Positions 1-8,267 of a DNA stretch of 9,522 bases are shown here, in pieces. The position numbers and the translations under genes are program-made. Each line of letters opens with the position of its first letter. Position 1 is the first letter of the stretch. Under the pieces are notes generated by a model. That model did no database searches. It was not told the origin of the DNA and saw only the letters and a list, made by a program, of their open reading frames with translations. The DNA is from an uncultured Flammeovirgaceae bacterium (GTDB lineage Bacteria > Bacteroidota > Bacteroidia > Cytophagales > Cyclobacteriaceae). The stretch is taken from assembly GCA_946886805.1 (NCBI GenBank), contig CAMPJM010000123.1, positions 1-9,522 of the forward strand. Direction: 5' to 3'.

Positions 1-551
1 ATTGTATAGCTGTTCGTTTCCTTCAGCACATGCTCGCCAAATTCTAGAGAAAGCTGTGAAAGCTCCTTGTCTATTTCTCTCAGTTTCTTTTTATCGGGAT
101 CAGATAAGTTCGCTCCATTCCTGACAAAACTCTTGTATGTTTTTTCCAGAAGTGTTTTACCTTCAGCTGTAAGGTTTTTTTTAATGTTCACATCATCATT
201 GACAGCTTTTACCCTTTGAAACAAGGCTTCATCGAGCATAATATCATTGGAAAATTCAGAAAGCAAGGGAGAAATCTCGCGGGCTATTGCCTGGATTTCA
301 TCATTGGTTTCAGCAGAGTTCAAATTAAAAAATATACTGGAAACGCTGCCTACTAGTTCACCGCTTCTTTCCAAAGCTTCTATTGTATTTTCAAAGTCTG
401 GCTTTTCTTGGTTCGCAGTTATCTTCAATATATCTTCCTTCCCTGCTTCTATGGCTGTTTTAATTGCAGGTATAAAATGTTCGTTCTTTAATCTTTCAAA
501 TGGAGGCGTGCCAAACGGGGTGTTAAATTTTTCTAAAAGTGGATTATTCAT
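1..551 (-). CDS. M3-family metallopeptidase (oligopeptidase A / peptidyl-dipeptidase Dcp type), N-terminal part
   Basis: Read on the minus strand from the ATG at 551-549, the frame is open to the window edge (183 codons), so the gene is cut by the window, not broken. The N-terminus reads MNNPLLEKFNTPFGTPPF, followed by ERLKNEHFIPAIKTAIEAG and later KPDFENTIEALERSGEL, which is the characteristic opening of M3 zinc oligopeptidases that clear short peptides in the cytoplasm or periplasm. No signal peptide is visible, which favours a cytoplasmic protein. The HExxH zinc motif lies near the C-terminus in this family and is outside the window, so catalytic competence cannot be judged. It is divergent from the thiamin operon and has no evident link to it. 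Family assignment is by recognition of the N-terminal wording; the choice between Dcp and OpdA-like members is open. Confidence 0.85.
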   Translation of the reverse strand, partial: MNNPLLEKFNTPFGTPPFERLKNEHFIPAIKTAIEAGKEDILKITANQEKPDFENTIEALERSGELVGSVSSIFFNLNSAETNDEIQAIAREISPLLSEFSNDIMLDEALFQRVKAVNDDVNIKKNLTAEGKTLLEKTYKSFVRNGANLSDPDKKKLREIDKELSQLSLEFGEHVLKETNSYT

Positions 552-622
552 GTTTCAGTTTTTCTTAGCGGTTAAATCATTCTCGAAATTATTTCTTCAA
601 GAGTTAATTACCTAACAAAACG

Positions 623-651
623 CTAAACTATTTGACTAATTTTGGTAGCAA
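623..651 (-). promoter_or_regulatory. Candidate Bacteroidota promoter for the M3 peptidase
   Basis: On the minus strand TAGTTTAG (630-623) matches the Bacteroidota -7 consensus TAnnTTTG in 7 of 8 positions, and a TTG (651-649) lies 18 nt upstream as a possible -33 element. The site is about 70 nt upstream of the peptidase ATG. The motif is short and the region AT-rich, so this is only a candidate. Confidence 0.3.
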
Positions 652-1069
652 CAAATCTTTTAAATAGCTTCCATTTATTCAAGCTATCATCTTCTAACTT
701 GCAACTTCCCCAAACCTCAACCCTAATCAACTATGGTACTCATTGAAAATAAGATAGCCGTCCTACCGATCGCTGCAATAAGCGCGCTATCCTCACAAAC
801 AGAACGCACCTACGGAACGTAATTCTCATTATTTATATTTTGCTATAAACAGGTTGCCCGCTGGGGCCTGGAGTAGCGACAACTTTTTCCATTTACAGCA
901 ATTGAAACAATAGAACAACTACAAACTCGTAACCAGCCACTCTAAACTTGGACTTTTAACCTCTATCGCCCGACAGGATGCATTTGCAGTAGTAAGTAGG
1001 TAGCGAAAACAAGTGCCAACCGAAGGGCTGGTTTTATAACAATAATTCACACCTCGCCGCTCTTGAACT

Positions 1070-1094
1070 GGTCGCTGTCGGGGGACAGGCGACC
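1070..1094. repeat. Degraded palindromic repeat, related to the hairpin pair at 8252-8306
   Basis: GGTCGC (1070-1075) pairs with GCGACC (1089-1094) and TGTC (1076-1079) pairs with GACA (1084-1087) around a GGGG loop, with G1088 bulged: ten base pairs. On the minus strand the centre reads CCTGTCCCCGACAG, which matches the CCTGTCCCCTGACAGG core at 8256-8271 except for a missing T and a missing terminal G. That core is specific enough that I take this as a third, decayed copy of the same repeat. Confidence 0.55.
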
Positions 1095-1210
1095 GGAGGT
1101 AATTGTGATCGCAGTGGTTGTTTCAGACCCCACCTCGACGAAAAACCGCCAAAAACGAAGCAGTCAGATCATCCACCAATTTTCTTTTGGATGTGGCTAT
1201 TAGCCAGTCA

Positions 1211-1336
1211 CTTGAGACTTGAACCTTTAAACCTTGAACTTGTCTAAAGTCTAACATCTAATATCTCAAGATTCCAACTCCTAAAACCCAAAACCTAATA
1301 CCTAATACCTAATACCTAATACCCAAAACCTATTTA
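1211..1336. repeat. Heptanucleotide tandem tract, 18 units with drifting sequence
   Basis: Cut into sevens from 1211, the tract keeps one phase to 1336. Early units resemble CTTGAAC (1211, 1218, 1225, 1232), middle units end in TCT (1239, 1246, 1253, 1260), and late units are CCAAAAC (1288, 1323) flanking four perfect CTAATAC copies (1295, 1302, 1309, 1316). Most neighbouring units share 4-7 of 7 bases; the weak joins are near 1239, 1267 and 1330. The tract ends just upstream of the operon promoter. A unit of seven is incompatible with coding, so this is a spacer repeat, reminiscent of the short tandem heptamer repeats known from cyanobacteria but not identified here with any named family. 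Confidence 0.8.
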
Positions 1337-1351
1337 ATCAAAAACTTTTCC

Positions 1352-1359
1352 TATATTTG
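1352..1359 (+). promoter_or_regulatory. Probable -7 box of the thiamin operon promoter
   Basis: TATATTTG is a perfect match to the Bacteroidota -7 consensus TAnnTTTG. Transcription would begin a few bases downstream, about 1363-1367, which is where the P1 stem of the TPP aptamer begins. A convincing TTG -33 element is not seen near 1330, which keeps the confidence moderate. Confidence 0.6.
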
Positions 1360-1366
1360 ACCCAAT

Positions 1367-1442
1367 ACTTTAGGGGTGTCCGAAACGGACTGAGATCATA
1401 CCCTTTGTACCTGATGCAGTTAGTACTGTCGTAGGAAAAAGT
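1367..1442 (+). promoter_or_regulatory. TPP riboswitch (thi-box) aptamer
   Basis: All conserved TPP aptamer blocks are present in order: AGGGGTG (1372-1378), CTGAGAT (1390-1396), ACCCTTTG (1400-1407), ACCTGAT (1409-1415) and CGTAGGAA (1430-1437). P1 can form from ACTTT (1367-1371) with AAAGT (1438-1442), P2 from GGGT (1374-1377) with ACCC (1400-1403), P3 from GTCCG with CGGAC (1378-1382 / 1386-1390), and P5 around CAGT and ACTG. P3 is minimal, with a three-base loop. It lies 100 nt before thiS, so binding of thiamin pyrophosphate should shut off the downstream thi genes. No strong intrinsic terminator follows. A weak 6-bp hairpin (1497-1510) precedes a T-rich stretch, so the choice between transcriptional and translational control is open. 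Confidence 0.95.
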
Positions 1443-1469
1443 TTAGGAACAAATCTTTTTAAATTCCTT

Positions 1470-1478
1470 CACCCCTAA
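1470..1478 (+). promoter_or_regulatory. Candidate anti-aptamer strand of the TPP riboswitch
   Basis: CACCCCTAA (1470-1478) is an exact nine-base reverse complement of TTAGGGGTG (1370-1378), the strand that builds P1/P2 of the aptamer. Pairing would dissolve the aptamer and is mutually exclusive with ligand binding. Its AAGG end can instead pair locally with CCTT at 1466-1469 or at 1495-1498. The exact complement is seen; the switching role is inferred. Confidence 0.55.
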
Positions 1479-1541
1479 GGTCATTATTATTTATCCTTCT
1501 GATTTCAGAATGGACATGTTTTATATTTAAATAATATAGAA

Positions 1542-1745
1542 ATGATAATTTACCTTAATAATCAGCCAATAAAATTCGACCCAGATTTCACTCTTTTTGA
1601 AATTCTAAAACAGGAAGGTATCCAGGAAAAGCGAGGGATAGCTGTCGCAGTCAACGAAGAAGTCATTTCAAAGTCTTCCTGGTCGGAATATAAACTCCAA
1701 AACTCAGATAAAATAACCCTCATAACTGCAACGCAAGGCGGTTGA
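1542..1745 (+). CDS. thiS: Sulfur-carrier protein ThiS
   Basis: A 67-residue ubiquitin-like sulfur carrier, the usual ThiS length. It opens with MIIYLNNQPIKFD and ends in ATQGG; the exposed Gly-Gly C-terminus is the defining feature. The terminal glycine is adenylated by the ThiF-type enzyme, converted to a thiocarboxylate and used as sulfur donor by ThiG in the cytoplasm. The start at 1542 is the first ATG in frame and has an A-rich leader without a clear Shine-Dalgarno site. It is the first gene after the TPP riboswitch, about 100 nt from the aptamer, and is separated from thiC by a 172-nt repeat-filled spacer. MoaD and other GG carriers are alternatives by sequence alone, but the operon settles ThiS. 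Confidence 0.95.
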   Translation: MIIYLNNQPIKFDPDFTLFEILKQEGIQEKRGIAVAVNEEVISKSSWSEYKLQNSDKITLITATQGG

Positions 1746-1747
1746 AC

Positions 1748-4398
<2,651 letters not shown>

Positions 4399-4402
<4 letters not shown>

Positions 4403-5145
4403 CAAAAAGACCCTATGTATTGTCAATTGCTGGATTTGATCCTTCAGGAGGTGCCGGGGTATTGGCCGATATTAAAACGTTCGAATCTTATAAAACCGTT
4501 GGACTTGCTGTTTCAACAGCACATACTTATCAAACTGAAGATGATTTTTATGGACTTGAATGGCATTCAGAAGATAAGATTCTTGACCAGTTAAAACCTT
4601 TATTAGAAAGGTATCCAATTGAATATGTTAAAATCGGGCTGATTGAAAATATTGAGAGGCTCAATAATATCATAGATACATTAAAAAGCGGTAATCCTAA
4701 AATAAAGATTATTTGGGATCCTATTCTGAAAAGCAGTACTGGATTTTCTTTTCATGAAAATATAAAGTCTTCTGAACTGGAAAGTATTGCTAATAATCTT
4801 TTTCTGGTTACGCCTAATTTATTAGAGATTGGAATGCTGTATCCCCAATTGAAAGCGGATGAAGCAGCAAAGCATCTTTCTCAATTTTGTCAGGTGTTTC
4901 TGAAAGGCGGCCATCATGAGGATAGTCCGGGGAGAGATATGCTATTTAATAGTGGAAAATCGAGATCTTTTAATCCCGCAAAGGTAGCAAATTATGCTAA
5001 ACATGGATCAGGATGCATTGTATCTGCAGCCATAACCTCCGGATTGGCAAAAGGATACCCACTAAATAAAGCCATTTTAAAAGCTAAGAGATATGTGATA
5101 AAAGTACTTTTGAGTAATAAAACCCTTTTGGGATACCATTTTTGA
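4399..5145 (+). CDS. thiD: Hydroxymethylpyrimidine / phosphomethylpyrimidine kinase ThiD
   Basis: ThiD phosphorylates HMP and HMP-phosphate to HMP-pyrophosphate, one of the two ThiE substrates. The ribokinase-fold signature AGFDPSGGAGVLADIKTF begins at residue 11. Q45 in the HTYQTED segment lies at the HMP-binding position. GSGC (203-206) is the anion-hole/catalytic loop that in this family reads G[ST]GC, followed by SAAI and LAKG. At 248 residues it is somewhat shorter than the usual 260-270. The ATG overlaps the previous stop as ATGA, which argues for translational coupling. It is a single-domain protein, not fused to ThiE as in some lineages. Its stop codon abuts a heptanucleotide tract. 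Confidence 0.95.
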
Positions 5146-5179
5146 GACATAAGATATAAGACGGAAGATGGAAGACGGA
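5145..5179. repeat. Heptanucleotide tandem tract, five units, between thiD and thiE
   Basis: Five units follow the thiD stop in one phase: AGACATA (5145), AGATATA (5152), AGACGGA (5159), AGATGGA (5166) and AGACGGA (5173). Neighbours share 4-6 of 7 bases. The first base of the tract is the last base of the thiD stop codon. The unit differs from those of the other tracts. The remaining spacer to 5261 is AT-rich and shows no other structure. Confidence 0.75.
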
Positions 5180-5261
5180 ATTTCAGAATGCCATAGCCAT
5201 GACCGATGTTTTAAAATTTTAATCCAAGAAAATAAAATTTCCAATTTGAATTTTCAAAACC

Positions 5262-5915
5262 ATGCAATTACAATATATAACCCAGGATTTACCGGAAAAG
5301 ACCCACCAGGAATTGGCAGAAACAGCCTGTTCTTTAGGAATAAAATGGGTACAGCTAAGAATGAAACACTACTGTTTTGATGATTGCCGGAAAATTGCCG
5401 AGGAAACTTTGGCCATCACTAAAAAATACGGTGCCAAATTAATCATCAATGATTTTATGGAGGTAGCATTGGCAGTAAAAGCCGATGGGGTTCACCTCGG
5501 CAAAGAAGACATGGACATTTCTATAGCTAAAAAAATGGCACCTCCGGAATTTATAATCGGAGGAACCGCGAATACTTTTGAAGATGTACAGAGACTAGCT
5601 TTAGCAAGCGTAAATTATATTGGCCTGGGACCTTATAGCTTCACAAAGACCAAAATCAAACTTAGTCCAATACTCGGGCTACAAGGCTATCAGGATATAA
5701 TTAAACAATGCAAATTGAACCACATAGAAACACCTATTGTAGCAATCGGGGGCATTTTACCCGGAGACGTAGCAGCATTGATGGAAACTGGTATTTCAGG
5801 AATGGCAATTTCTTCTGCAATCACACATGCTGCTGATCAGGAGGATGTAGTCAGGGAATTTTCTGCGCAACTAAGAAGGTCAGAAGGAAAAAAAGTTGCC
5901 CGAGAACTATGTTAA
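5262..5915 (+). CDS. thiE: Thiamin phosphate synthase ThiE
   Basis: ThiE condenses HMP-pyrophosphate with the thiazole phosphate to give thiamin phosphate. At 217 residues it has the normal length, and the full set of family motifs is visible: QLRMK (31-35), IND (62-64), VHLGKEDM (77-84, with the HLGxxD metal/pyrophosphate site), IIGGTANT near 98, GPYSFTKTK (123-131) and AIGGI (161-165), ending in GISGMAISSAI. It is clearly the canonical paralogue of the two ThiE/TenI genes here. The ATG at 5262 gives an N-terminus that opens directly into the first barrel strand (MQLQYITQD), as expected. It is separated from thiD by a 116-nt spacer and from thiG by 29 nt. Confidence 0.95.
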   Translation: MQLQYITQDLPEKTHQELAETACSLGIKWVQLRMKHYCFDDCRKIAEETLAITKKYGAKLIINDFMEVALAVKADGVHLGKEDMDISIAKKMAPPEFIIGGTANTFEDVQRLALASVNYIGLGPYSFTKTKIKLSPILGLQGYQDIIKQCKLNHIETPIVAIGGILPGDVAALMETGISGMAISSAITHAADQEDVVREFSAQLRRSEGKKVARELC

Positions 5916-5944
5916 ATTTTAGCCAATAACAACAAATTCATTTT

Positions 5945-6715
5945 ATGAAATTACTTCAAATAGCCGATAAAACATTTCAGTCACGCTTATTTACGGGAAC
6001 AGGAAAATTCAATTCTTCTGAATTAATGGAAGAAAGCCTGCTGGCCTCAGGTACAGAATTAATTACTGTAGCATTAAAAAGAATTGACCTGAAGCAAAGG
6101 GATTCGAACAATCTCCTCTCCTATCTGCAACATCCTCAGTTTAATTTACTACCCAATACCTCTGGTGTGCGAACTGCCAAAGAAGCCATTTTTGCAGCAC
6201 AACTGGCCAGGGAAGCTTTAGAAACCGACTGGCTGAAATTAGAAATTCATCCCGACCCTAAATACCTGATGCCTGACCCCATAGAAACTTTAAAAGCAGC
6301 AGAAAAACTGGTTAAATTGGGGTTTGTCGTTTTGCCCTACATCCACGCTGATCCAGTATTGTGCAAAAGATTGGAAGAAGCGGGTGTTGCTGCGGTAATG
6401 CCGCTCGGTTCGCCTATTGGTAGTAATAAAGGGTTAAAAAGCAGGGATTTTTTGGAAATTATAATCGAACAAAGCAACGTACCGGTAATAGTAGACGCGG
6501 GAATCGGAGCACCCTCCCATGCCGCCGAAGCCATGGAAATGGGAGCTGATGCAGTTCTTGTAAATACGGCCATAGCGGTTTCCGAAAATCCCGTACAAAT
6601 GGCCAAAGCATTTAAACTGGCGGTGGAAGCAGGAAGAATGGCGTTCGAAGCAAAGTTAGGCAAGAAGCAAAGCCATGCGATAGCAAGTAGTCCTTTAACG
6701 GCATTTTTGGATTGA
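5945..6715 (+). CDS. thiG: Thiazole synthase ThiG
   Basis: ThiG assembles the thiazole phosphate from 1-deoxy-xylulose-5-phosphate, dehydroglycine and ThiS-thiocarboxylate. The 256-residue length is normal. The opening reads [20 protein letters not shown]. The Schiff-base lysine is K98 in WLKLEI, followed by [19 protein letters not shown]. The phosphate-binding end of the barrel is [12 protein letters not shown] and [19 protein letters not shown], then [11 protein letters not shown]. ThiG works in complex with ThiH, which is the next gene, and takes sulfur from ThiS at the start of the operon. The leader before the ATG is A/T-rich with no Shine-Dalgarno site. The stop is followed within a few bases by a two-hairpin repeat. 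Confidence 0.97.
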   Translation: MKLLQIADKTFQSRLFTGTGKFNSSELMEESLLASGTELITVALKRIDLKQRDSNNLLSYLQHPQFNLLPNTSGVRTAKEAIFAAQLAREALETDWLKLEIHPDPKYLMPDPIETLKAAEKLVKLGFVVLPYIHADPVLCKRLEEAGVAAVMPLGSPIGSNKGLKSRDFLEIIIEQSNVPVIVDAGIGAPSHAAEAMEMGADAVLVNTAIAVSENPVQMAKAFKLAVEAGRMAFEAKLGKKQSHAIASSPLTAFLD

Positions 6716-6721
6716 AAAGAA

Positions 6722-6767
6722 GCCCTGAAAGGGCGCAATCTCCCAGCGAGGCGGCATCGCCCCTCGC
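6722..6767. repeat. Two-hairpin element, copy A (thiG-thiH spacer)
   Basis: Hairpin 1 is GCCCT-GAA-AGGGC (6722-6734), five base pairs with a GAA triloop. An 11-nt spacer (6735-6745) follows. Hairpin 2 pairs GCGAGG (6746-6751) with CCTCGC (6762-6767) and GGC (6753-6755) with GCC (6759-6761) around an ATC loop, with C6752 bulged. Total length is 46 nt. There is no T-tract after either stem, so it is not an intrinsic terminator, and thiH follows 46 nt later. It resembles interspersed two-hairpin repeats I recall from Bacteroidota intergenic regions, but I cannot confirm the family. Copy B is at 8356-8402. Confidence 0.75.
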
Positions 6768-6813
6768 CTCGATTCACAATCCAAAAACAATTGAACAACA
6801 ACAGCATTAAAAA

Positions 6814-7932
6814 ATGACATTTAAAAATATTTTTGAACAATACAATTGGGACGAGGTGTCAAGAAGTATTTACGCAAAATCCCACCGGGACGTCATTAAT
6901 GCCCTTCAAAAACCCAAACGTAATCTGGAAGATTTTAAGGCTTTGATTTCCCCTGCAGCAACTCCCTATCTGGAACAAATGGCTACATTGAGCAGACAAC
7001 TCACCCTCAAGCGGTTTGGCAATACCATTCAAATGTATCTGCCCATGTACCTGTCCAATGAATGTCAGAATATTTGCACCTATTGTGGTTTCAGCCTGGG
7101 CAATAAACTCCACCGCATTACTTTGTCTGATGAACAAATTTTGAAGGAAGTAAAAGCCATAAAAGAACTGGGCTACGATCATATTCTATTGGTAACGGGG
7201 GAAGCAAACATGACCGTTGGAGTTGATTATTTTAAACATGCTTTAAAACTAATTACTCCTCATTTTTCTCATATTTCCATGGAGGTTCAGCCTTTGGATC
7301 AGGAAGATTATGAACAACTCATTCCCCTAGGTCTAAATACGGTGCTGGTCTATCAGGAAACTTATCACCAGGAAGATTATAAAAAGCACCATCCCAAAGG
7401 GAAAAAATCTAATTTTAATTACCGCCTGGAAACTCCCGACAGATTAGGAAAAGCGAGTATCAATAAAATGGGTTTGGGCGTTTTACTAGGTCTGGAAGAC
7501 TGGAGAACAGACAGCTGTTTTACAGCTTTACATCTTCAATATTTAGAAAAGAAGTATTGGCAAACGAGGTATTCATTGTCTTTTCCACGATTAAGACCTG
7601 CCGAAGGATTTCTGCAACCCAAAGTAGAATTGTCAGACAAAGAGTTGGTGCAACTAATTTGTGCATATAGAATCTTTAATGAAGAAGTTGAATTATCCAT
7701 GTCCACACGAGAGAATGCTACTTTTAGGAACAATATTATCAAATTGGGCATTACTTCCATCAGTGCCGGATCCAAAACAAACCCGGGTGGCTATGCAGTA
7801 GCCAAAGAATCGCTGGAGCAGTTTGAGATTTCAGATGAGAGGAGTCCGCAGGAAGTAGCGCTAATGATTAAAAAGCAGGGTTATGAAGTAGTTTGGAAGG
7901 ACTGGGATGCGGTTTTGGCTATTAGCGGTTAG
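6814..7932 (+). CDS. thiH: 2-iminoacetate (dehydroglycine) synthase ThiH
   Basis: ThiH is a radical SAM tyrosine lyase that cleaves tyrosine to p-cresol and dehydroglycine, which ThiG needs; it is the oxygen-sensitive alternative to the glycine oxidase ThiO. At 372 residues it has the family length. The 4Fe-4S motif is CQNICTYC (C84, C88, C91; Cx3Cx2C), preceded by MYLPMYLSNEC and followed by GFSLGNKLHR. Further family segments are LLVTGEAN, LNTVLVYQETYHQEDYKKHHP, GVLLGLEDWR, LSFPRLRPAEG and the C-terminal ISAGSKTNPGGY with FEISDERSP. The ATG at 6814 follows an A-rich leader. The last codons and the stop lie in a heptanucleotide tract (7923-7943), so the terminal Ser-Gly is encoded by repeat sequence. 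Confidence 0.97.
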   Translation: MTFKNIFEQYNWDEVSRSIYAKSHRDVINALQKPKRNLEDFKALISPAATPYLEQMATLSRQLTLKRFGNTIQMYLPMYLSNECQNICTYCGFSLGNKLHRITLSDEQILKEVKAIKELGYDHILLVTGEANMTVGVDYFKHALKLITPHFSHISMEVQPLDQEDYEQLIPLGLNTVLVYQETYHQEDYKKHHPKGKKSNFNYRLETPDRLGKASINKMGLGVLLGLEDWRTDSCFTALHLQYLEKKYWQTRYSLSFPRLRPAEGFLQPKVELSDKELVQLICAYRIFNEEVELSMSTRENATFRNNIIKLGITSISAGSKTNPGGYAVAKESLEQFEISDERSPQEVALMIKKQGYEVVWKDWDAVLAISG

Positions 7933-7943
7933 CTTTTGGCGGT
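7923..7943. repeat. Short heptanucleotide tract across the thiH stop codon
   Basis: Three units in phase, TAGCGGT (7923), TAGCTTT (7930) and TGGCGGT (7937), with a weaker one in phase before them (TGGCTAT, 7916). The TAG at the start of the second unit is the thiH stop codon, so the repeat has crossed the gene end. The tract is short and the call rests partly on the longer heptamer tracts elsewhere in the window. Confidence 0.5.
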
Positions 7944-7965
7944 GAACCGGTTATGGCTTAAAAAA

Positions 7966-7992
7966 TTGTATGTCCGATGGTCTATAATTTTC
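7966..7992 (+). promoter_or_regulatory. Candidate promoter upstream of the DUF433 remnant
   Basis: TTG (7966-7968) and TAATTTTC (7985-7992, 7 of 8 to TAnnTTTG) are 16 nt apart, in the spacing range of Bacteroidota -33/-7 elements. The DUF433 frame begins 13 nt later. Nothing else supports it. Confidence 0.3.
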
Positions 7993-8004
7993 GTAAATTA
8001 AAAC

Positions 8005-8217
8005 ATAAAAACAGATATAATAAATGTTAACCCTCAAATCCTTGGAGGCACGCCTCCGTTTAATGGCACAAGGGTACCTATAGGAGCATTATTTGACCAC
8101 CTCGAAAGCGGTTTATCGTTGAACGACTTTTTAAATGATTTTCCTACTGTAACCAAGGAGCAGGCTGTTGAAGTTCTTGAACTTGCAGGTAAAATCTTTT
8201 CTTCAAAAAAAATTTAG
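8005..8217 (+). pseudogene. DUF433-family antitoxin-like gene, start codon apparently lost (ATA for ATG)
   Basis: The frame encodes KTDIINVNPQILGGTPPFNG followed by TRVPIGALFDHLESGLS and FPTVTKEQAVEVLELAGK, ending at TAG 8215. This is a full-length DUF433 protein of about 70 residues; the family forms small DNA-binding antitoxin-like partners of DUF5615 PIN-like toxins. The body has no stop or frameshift and all family landmarks are kept (NP.ILGG, GTR.P, LS..FL.DFP, A..VL..A). However, the frame contains no ATG or GTG at its head: after the stop TAA at 7999, the codon before KTDIINVNP is ATA (8005-8007), exactly where ATG would be expected. Either one base change silenced the gene, or translation uses a rare start. 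It sits 72 nt after thiH and is immediately followed by a truncated toxin start. Confidence 0.75.
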
Positions 8218-8225
8218 AGATTTTA

Positions 8226-8267
8226 ATGAAACTGCTACTTGATGTGCTTCCCCGACCTGTCCCCTGA
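8226..8267 (+). pseudogene. Truncated start of a DUF5615-like toxin
   Basis: Eight bases after the DUF433 stop an ATG opens the reading MKLLLDVLPRPVP and then stops at TGA 8265-8267. DUF5615 (PIN-like, Mut7-C related) toxins typically begin MKxLLDENLP, and they usually follow DUF433 genes closely. MKLLLD, with its acidic residue, therefore looks like the first strand of such a toxin. From about codon 9 the sequence is the palindrome at 8252-8306, and the stop codon lies in its loop. The evidence is short (6-9 residues) and leans on the neighbour; an unrelated chance ORF is possible. Confidence 0.45.

Larger units (their letters stand above)
552..1210. other. Gene-free spacer with degenerate palindromic debris
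   Basis: I see no supportable gene on either strand; frames are short and lack recognisable protein wording. The base composition is patchy, with GC-richer blocks (about 755-790, 800-820, 850-880, 1050-1160) set in AT-rich DNA. Two related blocks start with AAACAG at 797 and 847, exactly 50 bp apart, each followed by a decayed GC-rich dyad (around CCTACGG at 809-815 and CTGGGG at 861-866). A better hairpin lies at 1070-1094 and is listed separately. AACCAGCC (931-938) and GGCTGGTT (1026-1033) form an 8-bp inverted repeat 87 nt apart, which could be chance. My reading is accumulated remnants of interspersed palindromic repeats; a family search is needed to name them. Confidence 0.5.

Noticed and set aside
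247..615. Plus-strand open frame of 122 codons
   Set aside because: It lies opposite the M3 peptidase frame, which has clear family wording; the plus-strand translation is serine/phenylalanine-rich shadow sequence.
646..672. Similarity of this stretch to 1444-1470 (shared AACAAATCTTTT)
   Set aside because: A 12-base match between two AT-rich segments is expected by chance in about 9.5 kb.
1015..1033. Possible third copy of the two-hairpin element (CC-GAA-GG at 1020-1026)
   Set aside because: Only two pairs flank the GAA, the left arm is mismatched, and no second hairpin follows after 11 nt.
1211..1336. CRISPR array
   Set aside because: The repeat unit is seven bases with no spacers of constant length, and no cas genes are present.
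1341..1444. Near-perfect 12-nt complement between 1342-1353 and 1432-1444, an apparent extension of, or competitor to, riboswitch P1
   Set aside because: The upstream arm overlaps the -7 box and would lie before the transcription start, so it should not be in the RNA. It would matter only if the 5' end maps upstream.
5168..5380. Plus-strand open frame of 70 codons
   Set aside because: It begins in the heptamer tract and overlaps the conserved start of thiE in another frame.
6716..6813. Hairpins after thiG as an intrinsic terminator
   Set aside because: Neither stem is followed by a T-run, and thiH, the partner of ThiG, follows in the same direction.
6337..6840. Minus-strand open frame of 167 codons
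   Set aside because: Antisense to thiG and the hairpin element; no recognisable protein features, and ThiG is unambiguous.
8024..8083. ATG-started frame in the DUF433 region
   Set aside because: It runs only 19 codons in a different frame from the DUF433 body and resembles nothing; it is not a plausible alternative start.
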